Source: Burkholderia sp. Bp8992 (GTDB taxonomy: Bacteria; Pseudomonadota; Gammaproteobacteria; Burkholderiales; Burkholderiaceae). From it: DNA of 64,000 bases. Positions 55,289-64,000 of this stretch are shown here, piece after piece (within the stretch, counting starts at the first letter, position 1; every line of letters begins with the position of its first letter). The DNA lies in assembly GCF_003853705.1 (NCBI RefSeq), contig NZ_QTQI01000003.1, positions 248,001-312,000 of the forward strand, given 5' to 3'. The notes beneath the pieces are model-generated. The model had not been told where the DNA came from, did no database searches, and saw only the letters and a program-made list of their open reading frames with translations. Position numbers and translations under genes: made by a program.

Positions 55289-55514
55289 CAGTGAATTCCC
55301 CAATCCTTCATAAAAAAGACAAAGAATAATTGAGTCGCCGAATCTTGTCCCGATGGAGCCGATTTGCAAAAAATGACAAAATTGACTCGCTTGTCAGGTG
55401 TTCGAAGCAGTCCAGCACGCCATATCGACACCGTAATTCGTAGTCGGCGAGATTTTCTTCATCATTTCCGGTTGAAACCGCTATCATGTGAGAACACAAC
55501 CTGATGAGCGATAT

Positions 55515-55814
55515 ATGGCAACTTACAAGGAACTGAAAGCCCAAATGGACGCTTTGGCCGAGAAAGCCGAAGCTGCACGCGTCGCGGAATTCCAGGCGAT
55601 CGTCGACGACATCCGCGCCAAGGTCGCGGAATACGGCATTACCGAAAAGGACATTTTCGGCACGCGTCGTGGTCGGCCAGCCAAGCAGGCAGCGGCACCC
55701 GTGCAGGCGAAGTATCGCGATCCGAAGACCGGTGCAACCTGGTCGGGCCGCGGTCGTGCGCCGGCATGGATCAAGGATGCGAAGAACCGCAATCGATTCC
55801 TGATTCAGGAATAA
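55515..55814 (+). CDS. H-NS family nucleoid-associated protein
   Basis: A 99-residue H-NS-like protein: an N-terminal oligomerisation coiled coil (MATYKELKAQMDALAEKAEA) and a C-terminal DNA-binding end with RRGRPA, the motif TWSGRGRAPAWI and KNRNRFLIQE. It is shorter than enterobacterial H-NS, as is usual for Burkholderia BpH3-type proteins. Such proteins bind AT-rich DNA and silence acquired genes. The ATG at 55515 follows only a weak ribosome site in an AT-rich leader. Its presence beside AT-richer accessory genes suggests a role in silencing them or the adhesin region (inference). Confidence 0.93.
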   Translation: MATYKELKAQMDALAEKAEAARVAEFQAIVDDIRAKVAEYGITEKDIFGTRRGRPAKQAAAPVQAKYRDPKTGATWSGRGRAPAWIKDAKNRNRFLIQE

Positions 55815-55951
55815 GATTTTCGACGCGTACCGGCGCGCGGTTCAGCGCGCTGTCCGGCAAGTCGGGCATTGACACCGGCGGGATTCAAAGACCGCTCCGG
55901 GTTAATGCCGATTTGTCTCATTCGACGCGTCGCACGCCCATTCTTTCCTCA

Positions 55952-56281
55952 TCATTCGTAATAAATCGCAAGCCACACGGTTTGCGTTTCTTCATGCGTC
56001 CACGCAACGCGATGGCGGCAATGCGGCTCGATCAGCACGTAGTCGCCCGGGCGCATCTCGTGCCGCGCCGGACCCTCTTCGAATTCGAGCACGGCCGCGC
56101 CCGACAGCAATACGACCCATTCCGCGCGCGAGTCGTCATACCAGAATCCATCCGCGCTCGCGTGTCCCATCGATACGATCCGTTCGACATTCAGGCGCTG
56201 CCCCGTGACGAGGAGATCGATTCGCTCGTCGCCGCCACGTTGCCCTTCGACGCTGAACAGGTTACCGGTTTGAAGTTGCAT
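55952..56281 (-). CDS. Small cupin-domain protein
   Basis: A 109-residue single cupin barrel (LNVERIVSMGHASADGFWYD, EWVVLLSGAAVLEFEEG, RPGDYVLIEPHCRHRVAWT). Motif 1 has lost the usual HxH (here FWYDDSRAEW), while motif 2 keeps His in PHCRHRV, so metal binding may be altered. The family is often annotated as cupin of unknown function in Burkholderia. AAGG lies 8-9 bases upstream of the ATG. It converges with the H-NS gene. Confidence 0.85.
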   Translation of the reverse strand: MQLQTGNLFSVEGQRGGDERIDLLVTGQRLNVERIVSMGHASADGFWYDDSRAEWVVLLSGAAVLEFEEGPARHEMRPGDYVLIEPHCRHRVAWTHEETQTVWLAIYYE

Positions 56282-56380
56282 TGCTCGACCTTTTCATTGA
56301 CCTTCTGGTGAAGTAAACGCGCTTAAAGACGCCGGGGAATGCTCATTGTCGTCCACCCTTTGCCACGCCGCCGCCGGCAT

Positions 56381-56503
56381 TCAAGGCCTGCACGCGATGG
56401 CTTCGATTTCTATCTTCGTGCCGACCATATTCGTCGCCTGCAATGTCGATCGCGACACGACCGCACGCACGCCGCCCACTTCTTCCTTGCGTTTGCACGG
56501 CAT
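56381..56503 (-). pseudogene. C-terminal remnant resembling a RidA-family protein
   Basis: The minus strand reads MPCKRKEEVGGVRAVVSRST then LQATNMVGTKIEIEAIACRP and stops. The end, VGTKIEIEAIA, matches the last strand of Rid proteins (LVEIEAIA) and the first part resembles the helix before it, with the middle missing. It begins at an ATG without a ribosome site. Probably a decayed second Rid-type gene upstream of the small cupin. Confidence 0.4.
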
Positions 56504-56794
56504 GAAGTGGCTACTTGCCCATCAGTTTATGCCTCACACACAAAGGTCCGGACAGGCTCCTCGGCACCGGAGTTCCAGAACCATTCCTCGCTCACCTGAA
56601 GGCTGCGAAAATGCGGCGCGGACTCTCTGCCCATCGACGCTGAGTTTCGTGTTTCCATACAGCCTCGGTCGGCAACTGTCCTCGAGCGAATCGCCGGTTC
56701 GGCGTTCCCGAACGCCGATCTCAGTGATTGACACATCCCCATGGTTTCGAAGCCCCGATCGCGGCCCCTCGGTCCAACCGGCTCAACACCGCCC
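56504..56794. other. Intergenic stretch without a recognised gene
   Basis: The minus strand has two overlapping open frames (56527-56913 and 56534-56734) with partly protein-like sequence, for example SITEIGVRERRTGDSLED, but no start signal and no match that I can name. It may be decayed coding DNA next to the RidA-like remnant. Otherwise nothing is seen. Confidence 0.35.
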
Positions 56795-57985
56795 CTATGT
56801 GAAGCGCTCCTGTTTTGCGCTTCCACTCTGGAGCAATGATGCGTACTCGTGCAATTCTCGTGGCGCGATGTCGAAGGCGCGACGAAATGCGCGCGTAAAG
56901 CTCGACGCATCATTGAAACCTAACCCGGAGGCTACGTCTTGTATCTCCATATGCGGAAAGCGCACCAGTTCATCGGCCGCCATTCTCAGCCTGCGGTTGC
57001 GGATATAGGCAGCCAGGCCACCTTCATGCTCGAATATGCGATACACGCTGGCGCGTGAGAGATGTAGCGATGCCAACACGCTGTCAGGCGACAAATTCGG
57101 ATCATGCAGATTTGCCTCGACATACCGCCGCACTTGCCCGTAAACAGCAGCGCGTACCGCCGCCCGAGCGTCACCGGCAAGACCCGCTTGACGGCTGAAA
57201 GCTGCAACGATCAGTTCGACAGCGGTGAGAAAAGACTGATGCGCTTCCTTCCTGCTCAGGCCGACGATTCGTCGCCTAAGAGCCGCCACATGCTCAATCA
57301 GTATCCGCGTCAGGGGGGTGGTGGCGTGAATCCAACGGCCATGCAGGGATGCTGCATCAGGGAGTGATCTTTCCACCAAAGCGCGCGGCACAAAAAGGAG
57401 AAGTATCCGACCATGGAAACTCCGGATCGTGCACGGCTGATCCATGTCCAGCGCGAGGATACTTGGCAGTTGCGGCGTGTGCAGCACGTCGGACCGTGGT
57501 TTGCCACCGAGGAACTGGGCCGGCGGCCCCTCGAGGAATACGCTGAACGTGATGTCGCGAACGCTCTCGGTCGAAACCCGACCCAGCGATCGCACGGCCA
57601 GGTTCGGCCCCGTGCGAAAGTCGAAGAGGCTCAGATTGTCGATTGTGTAACGGGACAGCGATGCATCAAACGTATCTTCGGCTTGTTTTGACGAAGGCCG
57701 AATGTCGTAGACAGGACTCATGCGTTCCTGCCAGGCCAGGAAGCTTCGACGCGCGTCGCCTTGAACGCTGAAATTGCTGTGCACGATGCCCGGATCGAGC
57801 GGTGGCGGCTCCGGCGTCAACAGCCAGCGGCCCAACGGTATCGCAGTGTGTAGAGAGTCGTCGTTCAATGCAGCGCTCAGTCCTGATTTGTATCCGGTTT
57901 TGATCCATCCCGCACGGCTGAACTCCATATTGAGCCAATGACCCGGTCGGAACAAGCATGCAGGACGTACTTTGCCGTAGCGCAC
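56795..57985 (-). CDS. AraC-family regulator with AraC_binding_2-type domain
   Basis: A 396-residue regulator if started at GTG 57985; ATG 57928 (MEFSRAGW) is an alternative that removes 19 residues. The N-terminal 280 residues contain FLAWQERMSPVYDIRPS, the start of the AraC_binding_2 (FeaR-like) domain, with strands such as ITFSVFLEGPPAQFL. The C-terminal AraC helix-turn-helix includes SPDSVLASLHLSRASVYRIF and IQDVASGLGFNDASSFTRAF. It diverges from the next AraC-type gene across a 729-base gap. The target is unknown. Confidence 0.88.
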   Translation of the reverse strand: MRYGKVRPACLFRPGHWLNMEFSRAGWIKTGYKSGLSAALNDDSLHTAIPLGRWLLTPEPPPLDPGIVHSNFSVQGDARRSFLAWQERMSPVYDIRPSSKQAEDTFDASLSRYTIDNLSLFDFRTGPNLAVRSLGRVSTESVRDITFSVFLEGPPAQFLGGKPRSDVLHTPQLPSILALDMDQPCTIRSFHGRILLLFVPRALVERSLPDAASLHGRWIHATTPLTRILIEHVAALRRRIVGLSRKEAHQSFLTAVELIVAAFSRQAGLAGDARAAVRAAVYGQVRRYVEANLHDPNLSPDSVLASLHLSRASVYRIFEHEGGLAAYIRNRRLRMAADELVRFPHMEIQDVASGLGFNDASSFTRAFRRAFDIAPRELHEYASLLQSGSAKQERFT

Positions 57986-58714
57986 CGAGGACGACTTTCC
58001 GCCAACTCGATCGCTTCAGTACCCGGAAACGCCACGCGCCCCTGAACAGGTCGACTATCGGGTGGCCACATCACACTTCAATTGCGGTTTATTGGCATGA
58101 CCGCAAGCCAACCGTGGCCGCTCCTTGTCGGGCCGCCGTTGCCTACAATCATCTGCGTTCAGGTCACTGGCTGGCAACTTTCGAAGTGACGTGCCTGATG
58201 CCAGCCGAAAACAACCCCGTCGTGACGGCAATCGTTTGCGAATTGCAGTCTCACGTCATGCGCAATACTCGGACGAATCGCTCGCTTTTCTCAGACAATT
58301 CGGCTGGTCACTATTCGGCTGAAAGTGCAGACCTCCCTGTGTCTGTCTGACAGCCAATTGCACCTGGAATGGCATGACTTCCAAGCGTTCGATCCAGCGC
58401 GTATCCGTGCCGACGATCCATGCACTTGTGCCGAATTAATTCATGCATCGATCAGAATGCCTTCATACAAAAACTTTCGAACCCTCGTGAAGTTCCGCGT
58501 TTTTGAGACAGAGTGTCAAGCCACGCCGACGGCCCCTCGTAGAATTCTCGAGGCTGTCTGGACCTCGGTGTCCGGGCGTTTCAGGCGGCCACGGGCTGTT
58601 CGATTCTGCCACTTGATAGTTGCCGAGGGTCGCCCGGATAGCTTGTACCAACGGGTTCGAGTTTCAGAACCCTGAGCGGACCTCTGTCAGTCGACGACAT
58701 CCCGGAAAATAACC
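57986..58714. other. Long gap between two divergent AraC-type regulators
   Basis: This 729-base region is AT-richer than the window average and contains open frames (57958-58350, 58325-58675) that lack ribosome sites, protein-like composition and any recognisable motif. It probably holds the promoters of both regulators. No clear inverted repeat or terminator was found by eye. Confidence 0.45.
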
Positions 58715-59683
58715 ATGGAATTGGATCACGCCATACTGCCTTGCTCGCACAAGCTCGCTGCACGGGCACCGACGCGAGTCGACATTGCGCTATCCAATGG
58801 ATTTGCGCTGCACGATGTCGCGGCAATCATTGAGATTTTTCATAAGGCAAGTGTGCTGAGTGCATCTCGCCCTTCCGGCGAGGTGCGCTACGACGTAGCG
58901 TTGGTCTCTGCCGCTGGCGGCCGCATCGCCACCTCTTCATTGGTCTTCGTCTGGACGGAAAGGATCGATTCGCGGCGGCGAGTCGACGGCAAGCACATCC
59001 TGTTCGTCGCCGGCGGAGCAGTCGCGCATCTGGCTAGTCAGGACAAGCGGCTGATCGATTGGCTTCGCCGCAAGCATTCATTTTGCGATGGCGTTTATCC
59101 GATCTCCGAAGGAAAGGATATTCTGGATGCGGCAGGTCTTTCGAGCGGATTTCGTGCCGCCAACGAGTCTTCAGATGTATGCGCGATCGGGTCGCCCAGC
59201 GACGAGCATGACGCCGTTCGCATGGCGTTGCGCATTGTCGAAGAAGACTTGGGCGAGGACCTCGCGAAACATGTGTCCGGGTCTCTGACGGCACCGACAC
59301 CCACACCGGTCGGTTTTCCCGTTGCGGCGCACATGGCGCCACGCGTGAGCGCGCAGATCACGGCATCCGCGCGCTGGTTGGAAGCGAACGTCGACCGGCC
59401 TGTCTTGATCGACGACGCGGCACAAGTTGCGGCCATGAGCGAACGCAATTTCCTGAGAAGGTTCAAGAGCGAGATCGGCATGACGCCATCCGACTATCTG
59501 GTGCGTGCGCGCCTGAACATGAGTTGCAAGATGCTGGTGGAATCGAGTCTGCCTGTCGACAAGGTCGCGCGTCGCTGTGGCATCAACAGCGGTGCGCAAT
59601 TGGCGAGGCTGTTCCGCAAATACTTGTCGACAACGCCGACCGAATACCGGATGCGTAACGAAGCGACCACCAGCATCGCGTGA
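58715..59683 (+). CDS. GlxA-type regulator: DJ-1/PfpI-like domain plus AraC output
   Basis: A 322-residue regulator. Residues about 20-195 are a DJ-1/PfpI (GATase1-like) domain: RVDIALSNGFALHDVAAIIE, VALVSAAGGRIATSS, HILFVAGGAVAHLA. The usual nucleophile Cys in the GxCxG elbow is not seen, as is normal for GlxA-type sensors. The C-terminal AraC helix-turn-helix (about 225-312) includes VAAMSERNFLRRFKSEIGMT and VARRCGINSGAQLARLFRKY. It converges with the bcsC gene. It could regulate the cellulose locus, but nothing in sequence proves that. Confidence 0.9.
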   Translation: MELDHAILPCSHKLAARAPTRVDIALSNGFALHDVAAIIEIFHKASVLSASRPSGEVRYDVALVSAAGGRIATSSLVFVWTERIDSRRRVDGKHILFVAGGAVAHLASQDKRLIDWLRRKHSFCDGVYPISEGKDILDAAGLSSGFRAANESSDVCAIGSPSDEHDAVRMALRIVEEDLGEDLAKHVSGSLTAPTPTPVGFPVAAHMAPRVSAQITASARWLEANVDRPVLIDDAAQVAAMSERNFLRRFKSEIGMTPSDYLVRARLNMSCKMLVESSLPVDKVARRCGINSGAQLARLFRKYLSTTPTEYRMRNEATTSIA

Positions 59684-59861
59684 GTGCAGTGCGCATCACC
59701 CTCGGTGCGCTCGACGTCGGCACCGAGCGGAGTAGCCGGAAGAATGTTACGGCCACGGCATCAACGTCTCGATTGACGGATAGTCAATAGAAACTTTCTG
59801 AATGGCTCCACCCACCCTATTCGTACTAACGTGCTCACCCAGCGCAGTCGAGCGAATCCGT

Positions 59862-62800
59862 TCAATCGGCTTCCGCGAGATACGGCGACGTGAACGCGCG
59901 CGGCGGGAACAGCGGCACGCCGCTTTGTGGCGTGAAGCTGTAGCGAAGGTAGACGGCCGCCGTCCACTCGCGATACTGATACGCGTTGCCGAACGATGCC
60001 GTCCCGCCGACGGCGAGCTGCGGAGCGACCTGGTATTCGCCGCGCGCGGCGAGCGAGTAGGCAACGCCCGTCTTGCTGCGTGCCGGATACACGGCCCCCG
60101 GGTCGAGCCCCACCGCTTGACTGGTGGCGGCGTTCGCCGCCGCCTGCGCCTGCATGCCGGGATCGAGCGGGAAATACGGCACCGCGTTCTGCCGGTAATG
60201 TTGGACACCGAATGAGCCGTTCAGATCGTAGGCAAACGAACCCGTTCGCCCTGCAAACTCGATCGGTATGTTCAGGATCACATACTGCTGCGGACTGAAA
60301 TAGCCGCCCTGGCCGTACGTGAAATACGACTGGTTCTTGCTGAAGCGCATCCACGTCGCATTGACGCCCACGGTGAGCGTCCGGTCCGCGTCGCGAAACA
60401 GGCGCGTATAGGCGCCGCCGCTCCCCTTTCCCGAGAAGTTCCGTTCCACGTGATGGCCGTCGTAGTAGTCGAACGCACCCTCGACATACAAGCCGCTGGT
60501 GCCGTCGTCCCAGCTCAGCGCGCCACGCGCGCCGCTGCGCATCACGCCGCCCCACTTGAGGCCGGCACTCGCATCGCGCGCGCCCGCGAACGAAAGCACG
60601 CTGTCGGTCACCGCGCGGCGCGTGACGGCCAGCGAGTAGGCGGCCCGATCGGTTACGGCACCGTTGTAGCTCGCGCCGCCGACCATATCCTGGTACGGGA
60701 ACCCGACCGGCGTCGCGCCGACATCGACCTTCAATTGCTTGCCTTCATAGCCCGCGGAGAGACCGACGCCGCTCGCCGTCTGGGAACCCGGCGAGCCGCC
60801 GCCGGGCGCCATTGCGAGCCCCGCGCCGAACCGGGCGAGGGTCGGCACATCGGTGGCCGAGCTGGCGCCGTCGAGCATGACGGGGGTGGCGGTCACGACG
60901 ATGTGACCGTCGCCCGCCTCGATCCGCCCTTTCAGCGGCGCCTCGATATCGGTGAGGCCCGATAGCCCCGCTTCGCCCGTACGGTTTCGGAACACGAGGC
61001 CGCCGGTCGCCGTACTAGCCTGCTCGCGGTTCACCTGCGCGAGCTCGGACGCGACATCGAGCATCTGTCCACCGGCGTCCGTGCCCGCATCCGGCTGCGG
61101 CGAGCGGGCCGCGATCGCGCTTCTCGCATAGCCGGCCGGCGGCTGCGGGATATAGCGAGGCGACGCATCGGGCTGCCCGTATGCCTGCAATGGAACCGAC
61201 GACCGCGCGGAGGCGGGCTTCGTGGCGCCGCGCGTCTGCCTGCTCGCCCGGGCGGAAGGTGCGGATGCCATCGGCGATGCGCTCGTCGCCGCGGCGCGCG
61301 ACGCCGGCGACATCGGCCACGGCGTGGCGACGTAACCGGCACAGTCGTCGTTCGAATCGACCTGCGACACGCATCCGGCGAACGCCCCCGCCGGCGGCAC
61401 GTCGGCGGCAGGCTCCCGATAGGGCCGCGCGATCGCAGGCCCACCCGATTCACCCGCGCCAACGCTCTCCTGGCCGTAACCGCCGGGATCGCGCGCGATC
61501 GGCTGCAGCGGGATGGCGGACGGCGCCATGCGCGCTTCCGGCATGGCGGACGGTGTGGCGTAGGTCGCGGGCGGTATCGTATAGGGCACGGTCGGAGCGG
61601 AAGAAGACGGGGTGGACCAGGAAGGCATGGCCGGCAGCGGCGATACCGCGGTGCCGAAGCCGGCGCCGTTCGACGAACGCTCGACATCTACGGCGGTCTT
61701 GCCTTCGAACGGATTGGTACCGGGCAGCGGGTTCGCGCCGATGCGCCGCATCGCATCTTCCCAACCGCGCGGAACGTTCGACCGCGCCGGCTTGCTGCTC
61801 GGGGGCGGCGTATTGGCGACCAGCAGCGCACGCTGCAGATACTGTGCGGCGAGCGAGAGATTCCCCTCCGCGCGATACAGACGTCCAGTCGCGGCAAGCA
61901 GCCCCGCGTCGTCGGGCGCAATACGCAGTGCGGTGGCCGCAAACGCTTCGCCATCGCGCCATGCCTTCGCGGCACTCGCCGCATAGATCGCCGCGACCAG
62001 CAAGCCCGTATCGTCGGGCCGGCGGGCCAGTGCGACCCGGTAGCATTTCAGCGCGTTCGGCGCGTCGCCCGCCGATGTATACAGCCTCGCGAGCGCGCCC
62101 TGGAGCTCCGGACTGTCGGGCATCGCGGCCAGCCAGGGGGCGATGACGGCATAGCCACCGGCAAGGTCGCCCTCCTGACGTACCGCGTCGGCGCGACGCA
62201 CGACGATCTCGAGGTTCAGGCGTTCGAAGTCGCTCCGCTGCGCGGGCGACAACGTCATCGCGGCAAGCCGGCGCATCGCGTCGCCAAGAAGCACATCGTT
62301 GCGCACGGTCAGCAGAATCCGCGAATATTGCAGCAGCAAGTGTGCGTTGTCCGGCTCCCGGGCCAGCGCACGCTGCACGATCCAGAGCGCGCGCGACACG
62401 TCGCCGGCTTGCGCATAGCCCGCCGACAGCTGCGCCGCGAGCCGCGGCACCGACTGACCGATTCCCTCGGCGTCGTGCAACACGCCGAGCGCCTGCGCAC
62501 GGTGGCCCTCGCGCACCATCCGCGTCGCGAGTGCAACCTGCTGGCCGACCCAGAGACGGTTCTGCAACGTCGTCATCGCCGCCGTGCGCTGCGCGGGCGG
62601 GATGCGCTCGAGCCGCTGCAGCCCGACGCTCCAGTCCTGCGTCTGCTCCGCCAGCAGCGCGCCGGCGTAGAGCGCGTCGGTCATGTCGGGCCGCTCGGCC
62701 AGCAACCCGTCCATCATGCTGCGCGCCGACGCGATCGCGCCCTGCCGGACATACACGCGTGCCAGATCCAGCCGCAGCCATGGATCGTCCGGGCTGCCCG

Positions 62801-64000
62801 CAAGCGCATCCTCGAACAGACTGCGCGCCGTGCCCAGGTCGCCGCTCGCTTCGGCCTGCCGCGCCTGCGCCGCCTCGGCCGTACGACGCAGCCGGTCGAG
62901 GCCGCCGGCCTTCGATTGCTGCTCGGCGCTCAGTTGCGTCGCGAACTGCAACGCCTCGTCGCCGCGTCCCTCCGCGGCCAACGCGCCGACCAGGCCGCGT
63001 ATCGCGTCCGGATTGTCGGACTGACGCCGCAACGCCATCCGGTACGCCTGCTCGGCGCCACGCGCATCGCGATTCTCCAGCAGCGCGTCGCCGAGCATCA
63101 CCTGCGCGGTGACGTTCGACGGATCGGCCAGAATCGCGCGCTCGAACAGCGCTTTCGCCTTGGCGAAGTCGCCGTTGCTTTGCGCGCCCAGCGCCTCGCT
63201 CGTGTAGGACCAGTATGTCGCGCTACCCAGCGCCGATCGCCAGCGCGCCGCATTCCCGCCTCGCGACGCGCGCTCCAGATCGCTTCGCGCCTGCGCAAAG
63301 CGCTCCTGCTTCAGTTCGACGATGCCGCGACCGCCCAGTGCGTCGCTGTCGTTCGGCAACTTGTCGAGCACGGCGTTGAAACGGGCCCGCGCCGCGTCGA
63401 GATCGCCGCGCTGGAGTGACGCGAAGCCGTCCTCGATCGCGCGGCCGCGCGCTTCGTTCGACGCGTCGCGCTGGTCGTCCTCGCGCCCGGTTTGATCCTG
63501 TCGTACCATGCTGTCGTAGCGCGCCTTGACGGGAGGATCGTCGGGCACCACCTTCAGGTAGGCGAGATAGCGCGCCTGATCCGACGGCCTTGCCGCGAGC
63601 CAGAGCAGCGCCTGCCGCCAACTCTGGCGCGCCGCCTTCCCGACTTTCCCGTCGGCGGACAGCTGTTCGAGCCGCGCGATGCCGTCGCGGCGCGTCGCGT
63701 CGCGATAGGTCAAGTGTTGGGCATACGCGAGCGCGTAGCGCGGATCGTCAGGGTTGTCGCGCGCGAGACGTTCCAGGCCGTGCCGCGCTTCGCTCCATCC
63801 GCTCGGCGTGGCCGCGAGCGCCTGGAAGTACTCGAGCTGCAGTGCCGGCGACGACGGCGCACCTTGCAGCGCACGCTGATACTCGCGCGCGGCCAGTGCG
63901 CTCTGCCCCGCTTGCGCGAGGCTGCGGGCGTCGCTGATCGCGCCGTCCCACGCACTCGCGTCGCCCAGGCGCCGGCCAAGCTCGTCGATCTGCGCAAAGC
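59862..64000 (-). CDS. bcsC: Cellulose synthase operon protein BcsC (partial, 5' end beyond window)
   Basis: The last 1379 codons of a large outer-membrane cellulose export protein; the frame is open to the right edge. From the edge to about 61850 it is made of TPR repeats (for example SNVTAQVMLGDALLENRDAR and GDLAAARARF-type units) that form the periplasmic scaffold. A Pro/Ser/Tyr-rich linker of about 240 residues follows (about 61050-61780). The C-terminal about 390 residues are the BCSC_C beta-barrel, starting near ASTATGGLVFRNRTGEAGLS and ending in VYLRYSFTPQSG then VPLFPPRAFTSPYL. The linker is longer than expected and low in complexity. Other bcs genes are presumed to lie beyond the right edge. 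Confidence 0.95.
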   Translation of the reverse strand, partial: FAQIDELGRRLGDASAWDGAISDARSLAQAGQSALAAREYQRALQGAPSSPALQLEYFQALAATPSGWSEARHGLERLARDNPDDPRYALAYAQHLTYRDATRRDGIARLEQLSADGKVGKAARQSWRQALLWLAARPSDQARYLAYLKVVPDDPPVKARYDSMVRQDQTGREDDQRDASNEARGRAIEDGFASLQRGDLDAARARFNAVLDKLPNDSDALGGRGIVELKQERFAQARSDLERASRGGNAARWRSALGSATYWSYTSEALGAQSNGDFAKAKALFERAILADPSNVTAQVMLGDALLENRDARGAEQAYRMALRRQSDNPDAIRGLVGALAAEGRGDEALQFATQLSAEQQSKAGGLDRLRRTAEAAQARQAEASGDLGTARSLFEDALAGSPDDPWLRLDLARVYVRQGAIASARSMMDGLLAERPDMTDALYAGALLAEQTQDWSVGLQRLERIPPAQRTAAMTTLQNRLWVGQQVALATRMVREGHRAQALGVLHDAEGIGQSVPRLAAQLSAGYAQAGDVSRALWIVQRALAREPDNAHLLLQYSRILLTVRNDVLLGDAMRRLAAMTLSPAQRSDFERLNLEIVVRRADAVRQEGDLAGGYAVIAPWLAAMPDSPELQGALARLYTSAGDAPNALKCYRVALARRPDDTGLLVAAIYAASAAKAWRDGEAFAATALRIAPDDAGLLAATGRLYRAEGNLSLAAQYLQRALLVANTPPPSSKPARSNVPRGWEDAMRRIGANPLPGTNPFEGKTAVDVERSSNGAGFGTAVSPLPAMPSWSTPSSSAPTVPYTIPPATYATPSAMPEARMAPSAIPLQPIARDPGGYGQESVGAGESGGPAIARPYREPAADVPPAGAFAGCVSQVDSNDDCAGYVATPWPMSPASRAAATSASPMASAPSARASRQTRGATKPASARSSVPLQAYGQPDASPRYIPQPPAGYARSAIAARSPQPDAGTDAGGQMLDVASELAQVNREQASTATGGLVFRNRTGEAGLSGLTDIEAPLKGRIEAGDGHIVVTATPVMLDGASSATDVPTLARFGAGLAMAPGGGSPGSQTASGVGLSAGYEGKQLKVDVGATPVGFPYQDMVGGASYNGAVTDRAAYSLAVTRRAVTDSVLSFAGARDASAGLKWGGVMRSGARGALSWDDGTSGLYVEGAFDYYDGHHVERNFSGKGSGGAYTRLFRDADRTLTVGVNATWMRFSKNQSYFTYGQGGYFSPQQYVILNIPIEFAGRTGSFAYDLNGSFGVQHYRQNAVPYFPLDPGMQAQAAANAATSQAVGLDPGAVYPARSKTGVAYSLAARGEYQVAPQLAVGGTASFGNAYQYREWTAAVYLRYSFTPQSGVPLFPPRAFTSPYLAEAD

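Noticed and set aside
55308-55544. A 78-codon minus-strand frame upstream of the H-NS gene
   Set aside because: It covers the H-NS promoter and start, has no ribosome site and matches nothing recognisable.
57986-58714. Possible genes in the gap between the two AraC-type regulators
   Set aside because: The open frames at 57958-58350 and 58325-58675 lack start signals and protein-like composition.

Overview
The window looks like a secondary replicon of a Burkholderia-type betaproteobacterium. This is inferred from the high G+C, the trimeric autotransporter with an extended signal peptide, the DUF4148 secreted proteins, the short H-NS paralogue, a YtfQ/R/T-YjfF sugar importer and a cellulose BcsC. 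No rRNA, tRNA, CRISPR array, intact insertion sequence or prophage was seen.

Layout. 0.2-1.8 kb: a triple carboxymuconolactone-decarboxylase-fold protein and a MaoC hydratase. 1.9-12.1 kb: an adhesion locus, with a 1518-residue trimeric autotransporter and an OmpA-like lipoprotein on the minus strand, a 1.45 kb AT-richer intergenic region, then an AraC-output response regulator and a 7TMR-DISM histidine kinase on the plus strand. 12.1-17.1 kb: a galactofuranose-type ABC importer (ytfQ-ytfR-ytfT-yjfF) with ATGA overlaps. 17.4-27.0 kb: a tripartite RND efflux operon and a convergent OmpR-type two-component system. DUF4148 secreted proteins flank the locus, and the same inverted repeat (GATWAC-N6-GTAATC) lies in both divergent promoters, which ties the regulator to the pump.

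28.4-41.1 kb is the most unusual part: ten co-directional genes forming an apparently undescribed biosynthetic operon. The first two encode homologues of GriH and GriI (DHQ-synthase II and the C7N aldolase), which in Streptomyces make 3-amino-4-hydroxybenzoate from aspartate semialdehyde and dihydroxyacetone phosphate. They are followed by a fusion of a haem-oxygenase-like di-iron oxidase (HDO) with an adenylating enzyme, a methyltransferase, a flavin hydroxylase, a cupin, two SDRs, a Tat-exported GMC oxidoreductase and a membrane O-acyltransferase. There is no PKS, NRPS or carrier protein.

41.7-50.3 kb: an MHS-family permease, an alpha/beta hydrolase, a TRAP transporter (DctP-Q-M) with a LuxR-type regulator, and hisC preceded by a textbook histidine attenuator (four His codons in a leader peptide, mutually exclusive hairpins, intrinsic terminator). 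50.4-59.7 kb: accessory genes, including an ankyrin protein, a lone YezG-like immunity protein, an epimerase with its AraC regulator, a RidA homologue, an H-NS protein, a cupin and two more AraC-type regulators. 59.9 kb to the end: the 3' part of bcsC, running off the right edge.

Five decayed gene fragments (OmpA domain, SDR, LysR, lactonase, RidA) lie between intact genes and show local turnover.
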